From assembly GCF_011007365.1 (NCBI RefSeq), contig NZ_WFKM01000002.1, positions 434,001 through 498,000 on the forward strand: 64,000 nucleotides of DNA. The letters are read 5' to 3'. The notes under the pieces were generated by a model. It was not told the origin of the DNA and made no database searches. It was given only the letters and a program-made list of their open reading frames with translations. Of this stretch, positions 33,522 to 43,677 are shown piece by piece (position 1 is the stretch's first letter; every line of letters starts with the position of its first letter). Source of the DNA: Sphingobacterium sp. xlx-96 (GTDB lineage Bacteria; Bacteroidota; Bacteroidia; Sphingobacteriales; Sphingobacteriaceae). The position numbers and the translations under genes were made by a program.

Positions 33522-35527
33522 TGAAGGAGTTATTAAATATATCGCCAATTAATGCCAGTATACTCGTTGTGCTATTTCCTCTTCTTGCCTTCTTTATTCA
33601 GGCAATACAAGGAAAGAAATCCACCTCGGGACTACTCTCCATCATTGCTATTACATTAAGCACTGTACTTTCCGGATGGTTTGTATTTACCGAAATCTGG
33701 AACAACATACCACAACATGTCAGTTACGACTGGTTTCGTATAGGCAATAAAACGTTTAATATAGGGATCCTACTCAACAACCTCACGGTATTGATGCTAT
33801 TTATCGTCTGTATTGTAGCATTACCTGTCCATATCTACTCCAAAGTGTATATGAAGGGAGATCCTGGGATACATCGCTACTGGATGTATCTTAGTCTTTT
33901 CTGTTTTGCCATGTTGGGACTATGTATTTCTAGAAATCTACTGGTATCTTATATTTTCTGGGAGCTTGTCGGCTTTGCTTCTTATCTGCTGATTGGCTTC
34001 TGGTTTACCAAAGATGCGGCTGTCGCAGCGAACAAAAAGGCTTTTCTCATCAATCGGATTGGAGATTTGGGATTCCTGATCGGTATAGCGGCTGTATTTA
34101 CATCATTTGGCACATTAGATCTGGTGGAGCTATTTGGTAAACAAGGACTTTTATATACAGCTATCGATAAAAACACAGGGTTAATGACGCTAGCAGGTCT
34201 TGGTTTCTTTCTTGGAGCCATGGCCAAATCAGCTCAATTTCCATTGCACCTCTGGTTACCCGATGCCATGGAGGGACCGACCTCGGTATCTTCGCTGATA
34301 CATGCCGCTACCATGGTGGCTGCCGGCGTATTTTTACTGTGCACGATATTCCCATTATTCAATGAAAATGTCCTGTTGATCATTACGATTGTCGGTACCG
34401 TTACTGCTGTTTCAGCGGCTTATTTTGCACTAGGGCAATACGACATCAAGAAAGTACTGGCCTTCTCCACGATATCTCAGCTCGGTTATATGATGGTTGC
34501 GGTCGGTATTGGCGCTTGGGATGCGGCCTTATTCCACTTGGCTACGCATGCTTTTTTTAAATGTCTTCTTTTCTTATGTGCTGGGGCTGTTATCCATGAA
34601 GTGGCACATGCTAAAGCAGAATCGGGGCAAGATTTTGACCCACAGGATTTACGCAATATGGGTGGACTCGGTATACCGATGCCAAAAACATTTGTCTTGA
34701 TGACCATCGCTTCCTTAGCGTTAGCAGGTTTTCCTTTGACCTCCGGTTTTTTATCAAAGGACGCTATCGTAATTGCCTCTTTTGAATGGGCGCTGGACCA
34801 AGGGGGCGGCGCTATTGCGATTCCAATACTGTTGGTATTGGTAAGCATTCTTACCGCATTCTATATCGGACGTTTAATTTTCAAAACCTTCTTAGGTCCA
34901 TCGCGTTTGCCACAGGGACTAAATAAGCATATACATGAGGTTTCCACCACTATGCTATACCCCATGTACTTCTTAGCGATCTGCTCTTTGTTTTTTGTTT
35001 TCTCGATCAATCCGATTTCCTACCATCAATCTGGAATATTAGCAGGTTTTTCAGTTAATTATACATTCGCTGAGATACATAGTTTACATGTATTTATACC
35101 CGTCGTACTTACGCTGACAGCCCTCCTGAGCTGGATCATTGGTTACAGATGGTATGTATTGGATAGATATCCCTTAAATGCAGAAAGTAGATGGATCCGA
35201 GCAGCTACAAACCAATTAGGCATGAATGAATTTATAAACAACAAGATTGTAAAAAGCACTTTAACTCTGAGTAAAATAAGTTTTTGGGTAGACAAAACTC
35301 TTGTTGATGGCGTCATAAACGTAGTCCGCAATATTGTTATTAGTCTGAGCAAGATAGCAGCCTGGTGGGATAGGCACATCGTAGACGGTATCGTCAACAG
35401 CATAGCCGGAACAGCTTATTATTTAGGCCATCTGCTTCGCTGGGTTCAGAATGGACGCATACAAAACTATCTGGGATTTGCATTTACCGTTGTTTTAATT
35501 GGAATACTTTATTTGATATTACGATAG
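33521..35527 (+). CDS. nuoL: NADH-quinone oxidoreductase subunit L
   Basis: 668 residues, the largest antiporter-like proton-pumping subunit, with about 16 helices. Seen: FWELVGFASYLLIGFW (with the key glutamate), HLWLPDAMEGPTSVSSLIHAATMVAAGVF, KKVLAFSTISQLGYMMVAVG, HAFFKCLLFLCAGAVIH and the long C-terminal lateral helix with repeated short motifs (KTLVDGVINVVRN and DRHIVDGIVNSIAG). Slightly longer than E. coli NuoL (613), the extra being in this C-terminal part. Confidence 0.96.
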   Translation: MKELLNISPINASILVVLFPLLAFFIQAIQGKKSTSGLLSIIAITLSTVLSGWFVFTEIWNNIPQHVSYDWFRIGNKTFNIGILLNNLTVLMLFIVCIVALPVHIYSKVYMKGDPGIHRYWMYLSLFCFAMLGLCISRNLLVSYIFWELVGFASYLLIGFWFTKDAAVAANKKAFLINRIGDLGFLIGIAAVFTSFGTLDLVELFGKQGLLYTAIDKNTGLMTLAGLGFFLGAMAKSAQFPLHLWLPDAMEGPTSVSSLIHAATMVAAGVFLLCTIFPLFNENVLLIITIVGTVTAVSAAYFALGQYDIKKVLAFSTISQLGYMMVAVGIGAWDAALFHLATHAFFKCLLFLCAGAVIHEVAHAKAESGQDFDPQDLRNMGGLGIPMPKTFVLMTIASLALAGFPLTSGFLSKDAIVIASFEWALDQGGGAIAIPILLVLVSILTAFYIGRLIFKTFLGPSRLPQGLNKHIHEVSTTMLYPMYFLAICSLFFVFSINPISYHQSGILAGFSVNYTFAEIHSLHVFIPVVLTLTALLSWIIGYRWYVLDRYPLNAESRWIRAATNQLGMNEFINNKIVKSTLTLSKISFWVDKTLVDGVINVVRNIVISLSKIAAWWDRHIVDGIVNSIAGTAYYLGHLLRWVQNGRIQNYLGFAFTVVLIGILYLILR

Positions 35528-35528
35528 C

Positions 35529-37133
35529 ATGGGATTACTATCATTACTCGTATTTTTACCGCTAGTAGCCACACTATTAATTTTGGTGCTACCATCCAAC
35601 CTGAAACAGGCTTACAAGTACATTGCATTAGGCATCACCCTTGTACAGTTTGTCTTAGCGGGTATCCTTTATCTACAGTTTGACAAAGCAGCCGTAGGAA
35701 TCAATACGGTAGAAGGCTATCAGTTTGTTGAACAAATACCTTGGATACGACTCGCATTGGGCGACCTTGGGCAATTAGAAATCGACTACTTCTTAGGTGT
35801 AGATGGCATATCCCTACCTCTTCTCGCTTTAAGTACCTTTGTCATGTTAATGGCTATCGGTGCATCTTGGAATACGAGTAAAAGTCCCAAAGGATACTTT
35901 GCACTATTGATGCTGCTCAATATGGCTGTAATCGGAATTTTCACCGCTTTAGACTTCTTTTTGTTCTATATCTTCTATGAAATTATGTTGCTCCCACTCT
36001 ATTTCTTGATCGGAATATGGGGTGGTGCTAACCGGGAGTATGCAGCAATGAAGTTCTTCATATATACCCTTTTTGGATCGGTATTTATGTTACTCATCAT
36101 TGTAGGTCTCTATTTTTCTGTTATCAATCCAGCTACAGGAGCGCATACCTTCAATATGCTATATATGATGAATCCGGACAACTATGTCGACGGATCCTTT
36201 TTTGCATATCTCAATAACTACAACGAAGTGTTGGGCATTCCAGCACGGATGCTCGGCTTTATTGTACTGTTCATCGCCTTTGCTATCAAAGTACCTATCG
36301 TACCCCTACATACGTGGTTGCCAGACGCACACGTCGAAGCACCAACACCTGTATCGATTATTCTGGCCGGTATCTTACTAAAAATTGGAGGATACGGTAT
36401 CATACGCGTCTGCTTTAGTATATTCCCAGATGCTGCCGTTGATGCCAACTGGTGGCTGGGTCTTATCGGCGTCGTGTCTATTTTATATGGGGCATTAAAT
36501 GCTTTGGCACAAACCGATTTAAAACGTCTGATCGCATACTCTTCGATATCTCACATGGGTTTTGTTCTACTTGGACTAGCCTCGATGACAGCAGAGGGTG
36601 TCTCTGGAGCTATGTTCCAGATGGTCAGCCACGGTTTCCTTTCGGCTGCGCTCTTTTTCTTGGTGGGGGTTATCTATGATCGTGTACATGATCGCAACAT
36701 ATATAATTTTAGAGGTCTGGCAGGGTTAATGCCTGCCTATACGGGATTTGTGGCCGTCGCTTTTTTTGCCTCGTTAGGATTACCGGGGTTTTCTGCCTTT
36801 ATCGGCGAAGCTTTCGTAATCATTGGCACGTTCAATGCCGAAAGTGTAGGAACTGGTATCCCCAGATGGATGGCTATCGCAGGCTCTGTCGGAATACTCC
36901 TCAGTGCAGTCTATTTCTTGTGGACACTACAACGAATGTTCTTTGGAACGACAAGGCTGAAGGGTGGAGAGCCTTGGGCTACTTCTCTAACAGATGTATC
37001 CTGGCGAGAACGTATCGTCGTATTCCCTGCTTTAGCACTAGCACTCGCATTGGGTGTAATGCCGGCTATAATCTTTGACACTGTTAACAGCAGTGTACTC
37101 CATCTAATCTCGTTATTGTCTCCTTATTTGTAG
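35529..37133 (+). CDS. nuoM: NADH-quinone oxidoreductase subunit M
   Basis: 534 residues, antiporter-like proton channel with about 14 helices. Seen: FYIFYEIMLLPLYFLIGIWGG with the conserved glutamate, VPIVPLHTWLPDAHVEAPTPVSIILAGILLKIGGYG, DLKRLIAYSSISHMGFVLLG and MVSHGFLSAALFFLVGVIYDRVH. Starts 1 bp after the nuoL stop and ends 5 bp before nuoN. Confidence 0.96.
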   Translation: MGLLSLLVFLPLVATLLILVLPSNLKQAYKYIALGITLVQFVLAGILYLQFDKAAVGINTVEGYQFVEQIPWIRLALGDLGQLEIDYFLGVDGISLPLLALSTFVMLMAIGASWNTSKSPKGYFALLMLLNMAVIGIFTALDFFLFYIFYEIMLLPLYFLIGIWGGANREYAAMKFFIYTLFGSVFMLLIIVGLYFSVINPATGAHTFNMLYMMNPDNYVDGSFFAYLNNYNEVLGIPARMLGFIVLFIAFAIKVPIVPLHTWLPDAHVEAPTPVSIILAGILLKIGGYGIIRVCFSIFPDAAVDANWWLGLIGVVSILYGALNALAQTDLKRLIAYSSISHMGFVLLGLASMTAEGVSGAMFQMVSHGFLSAALFFLVGVIYDRVHDRNIYNFRGLAGLMPAYTGFVAVAFFASLGLPGFSAFIGEAFVIIGTFNAESVGTGIPRWMAIAGSVGILLSAVYFLWTLQRMFFGTTRLKGGEPWATSLTDVSWRERIVVFPALALALALGVMPAIIFDTVNSSVLHLISLLSPYL

Positions 37134-37138
37134 CAATT

Positions 37139-38626
37139 ATGGAAGGATCTACCACGCAGCTCACCTCTCTTCTAGATCAGATTATGGTATCCATTCCGGT
37201 ATTCAAACCGGAGCTGGTACTTATCTTCGCTTTCCTTGGAAGTATTCTATCCAGCCTATTTTTGGATCAACGCTGGAAATACGGTTCCCTTAGTATTACC
37301 GTGTTTGGCATATTACTTTCTGCTTACTTCGTTTTCCTACAACTAGGCAGACCTGATACCGGTTTCTTTGGTATGCTAACGATCGACTCTCTAGCAGTCT
37401 ATTCAAGGTTAATTATGCTACTAGCCTTGTTACCGATCTTAATTTTGCTTCAACAATATGCCCGAGTTAGAGGGGTAAAAAACTTAGGAGACATATATTC
37501 TGTACTGCTTGCTGCAGCTATAGGCATGAACTTATTGACGATCAGTACGAATTGGCTGATGGTATTCATCGCCATAGAGACCGTCTCCATAAGCTCCTAT
37601 ATTTTGGTAGGTTACCTATCGGAAAGTAAGGTGCAATCGGAAGCCACCATGAAATATGTACTTTTCGGATCAGTATCAGCTGCGGTCATGCTGTATGGGC
37701 TTTCGTTAATCTACGGTTTCACGGGGAATCTGGATTTTAACAGTACAGCGCACATCCAAGGATTAATCGCTGCACCGCAAGTGATGTGCAGTATAGCCTT
37801 ACTTTTTGTTTTTGTAGGTATAGGTTTTAAATTAGGCTTCGTACCTTTCCACCTATGGACGCCCGATGTTTATGAAGGAGCGCCGACTCCTATTACAGCT
37901 TTTCTTTCGACAATTCCTAAAATCGGAACTTTGATATTATTTGAGCGCCTATTTCAGGCATGGGCTTCTACACTATTTTACTTTAGTGAGCTTACCCTCC
38001 TTTTCGTTGTTGTAGTGGCTATCGTTACGATGTTGATCGGTAATTTAATTGCTCTACGTCAATCCAATGTAAAACGAATGATGGCTTACTCATCGATAGG
38101 TCATACCGGCTTTCTACTCATGGCTATCATCACAGCTCCTAGCTCTGATCATAATGTCTTACTCTTCTACCTAACGGTGTATACCATTATGAACATAGGG
38201 GTATTTGCAGTTATACAGTCACTGGAACAGTCAATCAGCTCCACCGAACTGTCGTCCTACAGCGGGTTCGGCAAAAAGTTCCCGCTATTGTTTACATTCT
38301 TTACTATACTAGGAATCTCGCTAGTAGGCCTGCCTCCTACAGCGGGTTTTATAGGCAAACTTTTGGTTTTTACATCTACTTTTGATCTTTACCAGAGCAA
38401 TAAAGATATTCCAATTCTTCTTCTTCTAATAACAGGCGCCCTCACCTCGGTAATTTCCTTATTTTACTATTTCAAAGTGCCACTATATGCTTTCCTTCGC
38501 AAAGAAGAGACTGCTGTGCAGGCTGTATCAGGATCCGCACTTGTATACGGGATAATCATCCTAATGGGGGTAGCGACCATACTCTTTGGGATATTCCCAG
38601 ATTTGCTATCCAGCTTATTTGCCTAA
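37139..38626 (+). CDS. nuoN: NADH-quinone oxidoreductase subunit N
   Basis: 495 residues, third antiporter-like subunit. Seen: IAIETVSISSYILVGYL, KLGFVPFHLWTPDVYEGAPTPITAFLSTIPKIGTL, VKRMMAYSSIGHTGFLLMAI and GLPPTAGFIGKLLVF. Last gene of the cluster; after a 106-bp gap follows DUF4254 with its own -7 box. Confidence 0.96.
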   Translation: MEGSTTQLTSLLDQIMVSIPVFKPELVLIFAFLGSILSSLFLDQRWKYGSLSITVFGILLSAYFVFLQLGRPDTGFFGMLTIDSLAVYSRLIMLLALLPILILLQQYARVRGVKNLGDIYSVLLAAAIGMNLLTISTNWLMVFIAIETVSISSYILVGYLSESKVQSEATMKYVLFGSVSAAVMLYGLSLIYGFTGNLDFNSTAHIQGLIAAPQVMCSIALLFVFVGIGFKLGFVPFHLWTPDVYEGAPTPITAFLSTIPKIGTLILFERLFQAWASTLFYFSELTLLFVVVVAIVTMLIGNLIALRQSNVKRMMAYSSIGHTGFLLMAIITAPSSDHNVLLFYLTVYTIMNIGVFAVIQSLEQSISSTELSSYSGFGKKFPLLFTFFTILGISLVGLPPTAGFIGKLLVFTSTFDLYQSNKDIPILLLLITGALTSVISLFYYFKVPLYAFLRKEETAVQAVSGSALVYGIIILMGVATILFGIFPDLLSSLFA

Positions 38627-38720
38627 ACAACGATCTTATACCTTCTTAAAAAAGCTATTGGAGAAAGGATCTAGAAGAAGAATTTTGCATTAGGGACTGG
38701 CGAATACAAAGCATTTTATC

Positions 38721-38728
38721 TAAGTTTG
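38721..38728 (+). promoter_or_regulatory. -7 box of DUF4254 gene, 4 nt from ATG
   Basis: TAAGTTTG, an exact TAnnTTTG match, then CATT and the ATG at 38733. Same geometry as tilS, so likely leaderless transcription. Confidence 0.45.
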
Positions 38729-38732
38729 CATT

Positions 38733-39338
38733 ATGATCACTGCAATTGCAAATGCTATTTTCCAACGTGTAATCAATGATTATCACGTTCATGATGAGAT
38801 TGACCATCCTATTGAAAACCCTTACGAGTCTAGCTCTTTGGAACACCTACTGTATTTGAAATGTTGGATAGATACAGCTCAATGGCATATGGAAGACGTG
38901 GTACGAAATCCAGAGATCGATCCCAAAGAAGGTTTGTATTGGAAAAGACGAATTGACAAGCAAAATCAGGTACGTACAGATACCGTCGAGTATATTGACA
39001 GCTACTACTTAACAAAATATGCGAATACAAAACCCGCGGTCAATGCGCGTATTAATACCGAAAGTCCGGCCTGGGCAATTGATAGACTATCTATCTTGGC
39101 ATTGAAAATATTTCACATGCAGCAAGAAACATTTCGTACTGACGTCGGACAAGATCATATTGATACCTGCCAACAAAAGCTTAACGTACTTGTGGAACAA
39201 CGCACCGACTTATCAAAAAGTATTGATGAGCTATTGGAAGATATTGAGGCCGGACAGAAATACATGAAAGCCTACAAACAAATGAAGATGTACAACGATC
39301 CTTCATTAAATCCTGTGCTATACGGAACTCAAAAATAA
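38733..39338 (+). CDS. DUF4254 domain protein
   Basis: 201 residues, mostly helical, made of one DUF4254 domain (a Bacteroidota family). Seen: ITAIANAIFQRVINDYHVHDEIDHPIENPY at the start, SSLEHLLYLKCWIDTAQWHMEDVVR, and ESPAWAIDRLSILALKIFHMQQE, in which W/H/D positions are conserved-looking. Function unknown. In this phylum it commonly sits next to glycosyltransferases of the LPS core, as here: the GT9 gene starts 8 bp downstream. Gene order suggests a role in core glycan assembly; that is inference only. Confidence 0.83.
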   Translation: MITAIANAIFQRVINDYHVHDEIDHPIENPYESSSLEHLLYLKCWIDTAQWHMEDVVRNPEIDPKEGLYWKRRIDKQNQVRTDTVEYIDSYYLTKYANTKPAVNARINTESPAWAIDRLSILALKIFHMQQETFRTDVGQDHIDTCQQKLNVLVEQRTDLSKSIDELLEDIEAGQKYMKAYKQMKMYNDPSLNPVLYGTQK

Positions 39339-39346
39339 GATTTAAC

Positions 39347-40363
39347 ATGAAGCGTATTATAGTTACTCGTTTTTCAGCAATGGGTGATGTGGCTATGGTC
39401 GCTTCAGTTATCGCCGAGTTTCAAGCACAGCATACAGACACTGAAATCGTAATGGTGTCGCGAAAATTATTCGCGGCCTTTTTCGAACATATCCCTAGAT
39501 TAATCTTTCATCCGATTGATCCTAAGACCCAGCATAAAGGGATAAGAGGATTATTTCGACTATCTAGAGAACTAAAAAAATATAATCCTGACTTTGTAGC
39601 TGACTTGCATAACAATATTCGATCTCGAATATTGGGTATGCTATTCCGTTTTACAGGCTATAAAGTGGGAACCTTGGATAAGGGACGTTCGGAAAAGAAA
39701 GCCTTAACACGCAAACACCATAAAATAAAGCGTCAGTTGAGGTTCACAACAGAGCGTTATGCGGATGTTTTTAGAAATTTAGGATTTGGCCTCACATTGA
39801 GTCATCAAAGACAGAAGATGGATCGCCCCCTTCCGGTGTCTCTCGTAGACAGTTTTTCAAAGCCTACAACAAAAATAGGCATTGCTCCATTTGCACAACA
39901 TAGCTATAAAGTATTTCCGCTACCAAAAATGGAATCGCTCATTCAATACCTGTCGAAGAACAACTATAGCGTCTACATATTTGGCGGAGGAGAACAAGAA
40001 CAAGAAGTTGCTGAAACCTGGTCTAGGAATTATCCAGGGATAAGAAATACTATAGGTCAATTCGCTGTAAAACAAGAGCTGGATATCATTTCTCATCTTG
40101 ATCTGATGATTAGCATGGATAGCTCGGGAATGCACATGGCATCTTTGGCTGGCACCAGATGCCTCTCTCTCTGGGGAGCCACGCATCCCTTTGCTGGATT
40201 TCTAGGTTATGGCCAAAGTACTTCGGATGTCATACAGGTAGAGCATCCAAATCGCCCCAGTTCGGTATACGGGAATAAGCCTTGTGACTGTGATGGTATG
40301 GAAGCCATAGATTTAGTATCTTCGCAAATGGTAATAAATCGTATTAAGGAAATATGCGGATAG
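39347..40363 (+). CDS. glycosyltransferase family 9 (heptosyltransferase-like)
   Basis: 338 residues, GT-B fold. Seen: N-terminal motif IIVTRFSAMGDVAMVASVIAEF, which matches the heptosyltransferase start (R-x-S-x-x-G-D-V); PDFVADLHNNIRSRILG; IGIAPFAQHSYKVFPLPKMESLI; and the nucleotide-sugar site around DLMISMDSSGMHMASLAGTRCLSLWGATHPFAGFLGYGQ, also GT9-typical. Members add heptose to the inner core of LPS from ADP-heptose; the sugar used here is not certain. Between DUF4254 (8 bp) and a GT4 gene (10-bp overlap) in one operon. Confidence 0.9.
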   Translation: MKRIIVTRFSAMGDVAMVASVIAEFQAQHTDTEIVMVSRKLFAAFFEHIPRLIFHPIDPKTQHKGIRGLFRLSRELKKYNPDFVADLHNNIRSRILGMLFRFTGYKVGTLDKGRSEKKALTRKHHKIKRQLRFTTERYADVFRNLGFGLTLSHQRQKMDRPLPVSLVDSFSKPTTKIGIAPFAQHSYKVFPLPKMESLIQYLSKNNYSVYIFGGGEQEQEVAETWSRNYPGIRNTIGQFAVKQELDIISHLDLMISMDSSGMHMASLAGTRCLSLWGATHPFAGFLGYGQSTSDVIQVEHPNRPSSVYGNKPCDCDGMEAIDLVSSQMVINRIKEICG

Positions 40364-41478
40364 GATTTGACGCAAAACGTTATTTTTTGAATAGGACTGG
40401 ATTAGGCAATTACAGCCGAGACCTTATTCGTATACTTGAGCAATATTATCCTGAAAATAACTATATTAAATATACGCCAAAGATTGACGAAGGCAATCTT
40501 TATACGAAAGCACTCAGGATAACAACAAAATTACCTACCGGAACTTTCAATAAACTATTCCCAAGTCTTTGGAGGAATCGGAGAATCATCGAGGACCTTA
40601 AGTGCGACAAGATTGAAATATTTCATGGTCTTTCAGGAGAGATTCCCGTGGGCTTGCGACAAGCAAAAATTAAATCTGTTGTAACAATTCATGATCTTAT
40701 TTTTTTAAAATTCCCCAAACTTTACAGTCACATTGATCGGTACATTTATAATAAAAAGTTTAAGTATGCTGTTAACCATGCCGACAAGATCATTGCAATC
40801 AGTGAACAGACGAAAAATGATATAGTAGCATACTACGGAATTTCGGCAGAGAAAATAGATGTGATCTATCAAGGTTGCCATCCGGCATTTAAGATTCCGA
40901 AGACCGCAGTCCAAAAGGAAGAAATTAGAAACAAGCTTGACCTTCCAGAGCGCTTTCTATTAAATGTAGGTTCCATAGAACCTCGAAAGAATGCTTTTAG
41001 TATTGTTAAAGCGATAGAACACCTCGATATTCCATTAGTTCTGGTGGGAAAAGGCACCAAATACGCTGATGAAATCAAAAAATATGTATCGGAAAAGGGA
41101 TTGAATAAAAAAGTACTGTTTTTACAGGGTCTATCTATGGAAGAGCTCTCAATAATATACACCATGGCAGATATCTTCATATACCCTTCCATATATGAAG
41201 GTTTTGGAATTCCGATTATCGAAGCTTTATATTCAGGCGTTCCTGTCATTACAACCAACTCCGGGGTTTTTCCAGAAGCAGGTGGACCTTTCTCCTATTA
41301 TATAGACCCAAAAAATATTGAGGAAATGCAACATGCAATAAACTCAATATTAGACAATCAACAGATACGTAATGAAATGATTGAAAATGGTTTGAAATAT
41401 GTACAAAGATTTAATGACGAAGTGATTGCTGAAAAATGGAATACTTTGTATACCTCTTTTTTAATGGGGAAGTTATAA
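40354..41478 (+). CDS. glycosyltransferase family 4 (GT-B)
   Basis: 374 residues. Seen: the start RIGFDAKRYFLNRTGLGNYSRDLI, VTIHDLIFLKFP, IAISEQTKNDIVAYYG, the central FLLNVGSIEPRKNAFSIVKA and the donor-site motif YPSIYEGFGIPIIEALYSGVPVITTNSGVFPEAGG with the two conserved glutamates (E-x7-E). Cytoplasmic or peripheral. Overlaps the GT9 gene by 10 bp, so co-translated. Convergent with the next GT4 gene 27 bp away. Donor and acceptor sugars unknown. Confidence 0.9.
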   Translation: MRIGFDAKRYFLNRTGLGNYSRDLIRILEQYYPENNYIKYTPKIDEGNLYTKALRITTKLPTGTFNKLFPSLWRNRRIIEDLKCDKIEIFHGLSGEIPVGLRQAKIKSVVTIHDLIFLKFPKLYSHIDRYIYNKKFKYAVNHADKIIAISEQTKNDIVAYYGISAEKIDVIYQGCHPAFKIPKTAVQKEEIRNKLDLPERFLLNVGSIEPRKNAFSIVKAIEHLDIPLVLVGKGTKYADEIKKYVSEKGLNKKVLFLQGLSMEELSIIYTMADIFIYPSIYEGFGIPIIEALYSGVPVITTNSGVFPEAGGPFSYYIDPKNIEEMQHAINSILDNQQIRNEMIENGLKYVQRFNDEVIAEKWNTLYTSFLMGKL

Positions 41479-41505
41479 ATTAGCCCTTTTGAAATATTTT
41501 TCCAC

Positions 41506-42570
41506 TTACAATAGTCGCTCATACAAAGTCCAATATTTTTTTGCGGCTTCTTTCCATGAGAACTGAGATGTCCACCCTTTAATTTCCTCCTCACGGTTAG
41601 GCCCATTTAAAATATCCTCTAAATGTAATTTTCCAAAACTCTCCATATACTCTATTGATGTTTCTTCGAGATAAAAAGCCTCGGGACCTCCCACCTCAGG
41701 TAAGGATGTGTAAGTAGACAATAAAACTTTTCTTCCCAACGACATAGCTTCAATCACTGGCAAACCAAAACCTTCAGCAATAGACGGAAATGCAAAAATG
41801 GAACAGTGTTTTAGGTAATTCAATTTTTCTCTTTCAGTAACGGGGCCTGTATAAAAAACTCGTCCTGCAACTCCTATACTACTTGCGATACGTTTAATAT
41901 ATTCTAGATAATCTGGTTCTTGAACAATACCACTAATCACAAGCTTTAAGTTATTACCCTTTAAAAGGTAAGGAAGAGTATGTATATTTTTCTTTCTAGC
42001 AATTGTACCTAAAGAATAAATGTACTCCCCAGGGATTAGTGGAATATCATTCTCATATCTTAAATGAATATTTTCATCAATATTACAACCATTATAAATA
42101 ACTTGAATAGTCTTCTCCCCTAATTCACAATGTTCCAACAGGTCTTGTTTTACATAGTTTGAAATAGCTATTATTGAAGAAGATCTATCTATGAGTGATT
42201 GAATTTTTTTCAAATACTTAGCTCTCTTTTGAGAAGATTTGTCTTCTTTCAAAAAGTTTAAATCATGAATAGTTGAGACTACTTTGATTTTCTTATCTGA
42301 AGGTATATAAGATGAAAGCTGAAATGTTGAATGCCATAGATCTACACCTTCATACCTTGGCTTTAGAAACTTATGTAAAGACCTCTGATTAATATATTGT
42401 GCTTGGCTACCGAAAGGGATAGAGAGCTTCCTATTTAAATAAAACTGAAATTCCTTGTCTTCTGGACAGAGATCTAACACTGCTTTCCCTAAATGCAAAC
42501 AAAAGTAATACAGACCAGTATGTTGATACTTCATACGTTCTGCATCAAAGACAATTCTAGATTTCCTCAT
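41506..42570 (-). CDS. glycosyltransferase family 4 (GT-B)
   Basis: 354 residues from the ATG at 42570; an upstream TTG (42585) would add five residues that do not align with the sister enzyme at 40354, so ATG is preferred. Seen: RIVFDAERMKYQHTGLYYFC, STIHDLNFLKE, IIAISNYVKQDLLEHCE, YIYSLGTIARKKNIHTLP and FAFPSIAEGFGLPVIEAMSLGRKVLLSTYTSLPEVGG. Clear relative of the enzyme at 40354 with opposite orientation, the two genes being convergent. Last gene of a minus-strand run of four glycan genes. Confidence 0.88.
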   Translation of the reverse strand: MRKSRIVFDAERMKYQHTGLYYFCLHLGKAVLDLCPEDKEFQFYLNRKLSIPFGSQAQYINQRSLHKFLKPRYEGVDLWHSTFQLSSYIPSDKKIKVVSTIHDLNFLKEDKSSQKRAKYLKKIQSLIDRSSSIIAISNYVKQDLLEHCELGEKTIQVIYNGCNIDENIHLRYENDIPLIPGEYIYSLGTIARKKNIHTLPYLLKGNNLKLVISGIVQEPDYLEYIKRIASSIGVAGRVFYTGPVTEREKLNYLKHCSIFAFPSIAEGFGLPVIEAMSLGRKVLLSTYTSLPEVGGPEAFYLEETSIEYMESFGKLHLEDILNGPNREEEIKGWTSQFSWKEAAKKYWTLYERLL

Positions 42571-42610
42571 AGTAGTAATAAACAAAAATAGCTCTTTTTA
42601 TGTGTTAATA

Positions 42611-43615
42611 CTAATCTAAAACTCGTCGTATCCAATTTCCAAAAGAATATTTCTCAACAATACTTTGATCTATTTTTACCATGGGCACCTCAAGAAATTC
42701 CTTCAGCGATAACAAATTATTACTATTCCATATAAAAACATTATTCGGATGATAGAAATCAAAACTTTTAACTAATGAATTATTTGTTATCACTTTCTTC
42801 TTATAAAAAAGAGCTTCAAAAAAGCGAAATGACAAGCCTCTATGAATTAATGAATTATCAAAATCCAATAGAACTTCGTATTTTTGAACATGTTCCACCA
42901 TTTGATTATATGTAAAAGGCTTGGTAATAAAATCAATACCTGAATCCTTATATTTATCAATCGTACTCGTACTTGAACACAATAGTTTTACATCTATATC
43001 TATCCCCTCACCCTGTAAAAACTCAGTTAACTGCTGAATACGATTCATCCGTCCCTCAAGATAACTCCCTACAAAACAGACACTCTTAGGCTTAACAACA
43101 ATATTCTCAATTTTTGGTATTTCAAAATAAAAATTTGTGGTATAGTGTAAATTGAGATATTTAGCAGTATAAGTTTCATAGTCCCCTTTGTCAAAAACAA
43201 AAAACTTATCAAAATAACTAATTCTATCAAATATAGCGGGGAACCTATCGAGACCATCCCATTGATAAGCAACGAACTTAGAGACCCTATTCTTTATAAT
43301 AGATAGAGTATCCAATCCCAGTAAATCAGCTCTAATAATCAGCGCATAGTCTACATCCGTATCAATCTGCTCCAATTGAGAAATTAACCTATGGTTTTCT
43401 CTAGCAAAAACTAGTTGCTTTTTAAAATCCTTATTTGAAAACAAATTTTTCTGCAGAAAACTATGTACTCTTTGCAACAGGTTTCTATAATTAAATGGTT
43501 GATCGGTTACAAATAAGAATATAATTTCCAAACCTTCTCTTTGTAAAGACAAAATTAATTCTTTATACAACTCAAAATGAAATGGAACAACTAATATAAT
43601 ACTTTTTTTCTTCAC
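42611..43615 (-). CDS. RfaS-like glycan biosynthesis protein
   Basis: 334 residues. Resembles proteins annotated in Bacteroidota as LPS core biosynthesis protein RfaS; GT-B-like C-terminal half. Seen: IILVVPFHFELYKELILSLQREG, YALIIRADLL, KFVAYQWDGLDRFPAIFDRISYFDKFFVFDKGDYE, HYTTNFYFE, VCFVGSYLEGRMNRIQQLTEFL, GLSFRFFEALFYKKKVITNN and the C-terminal FDFYHPNNVFIW. The last two correspond to the R-x-F-E-A-L...K-V-I-T donor-site pattern. Paralog of the protein at 44867-45895, sharing order and spacing of these motifs. Transferase activity is inferred. Confidence 0.72.
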   Translation of the reverse strand: MKKKSIILVVPFHFELYKELILSLQREGLEIIFLFVTDQPFNYRNLLQRVHSFLQKNLFSNKDFKKQLVFARENHRLISQLEQIDTDVDYALIIRADLLGLDTLSIIKNRVSKFVAYQWDGLDRFPAIFDRISYFDKFFVFDKGDYETYTAKYLNLHYTTNFYFEIPKIENIVVKPKSVCFVGSYLEGRMNRIQQLTEFLQGEGIDIDVKLLCSSTSTIDKYKDSGIDFITKPFTYNQMVEHVQKYEVLLDFDNSLIHRGLSFRFFEALFYKKKVITNNSLVKSFDFYHPNNVFIWNSNNLLSLKEFLEVPMVKIDQSIVEKYSFGNWIRRVLD

Positions 43616-43677
43616 TTTAATAATTCCTTGATATACAACTCACACATAAATCGTGCTAAATCTACAAAATGCTACAG

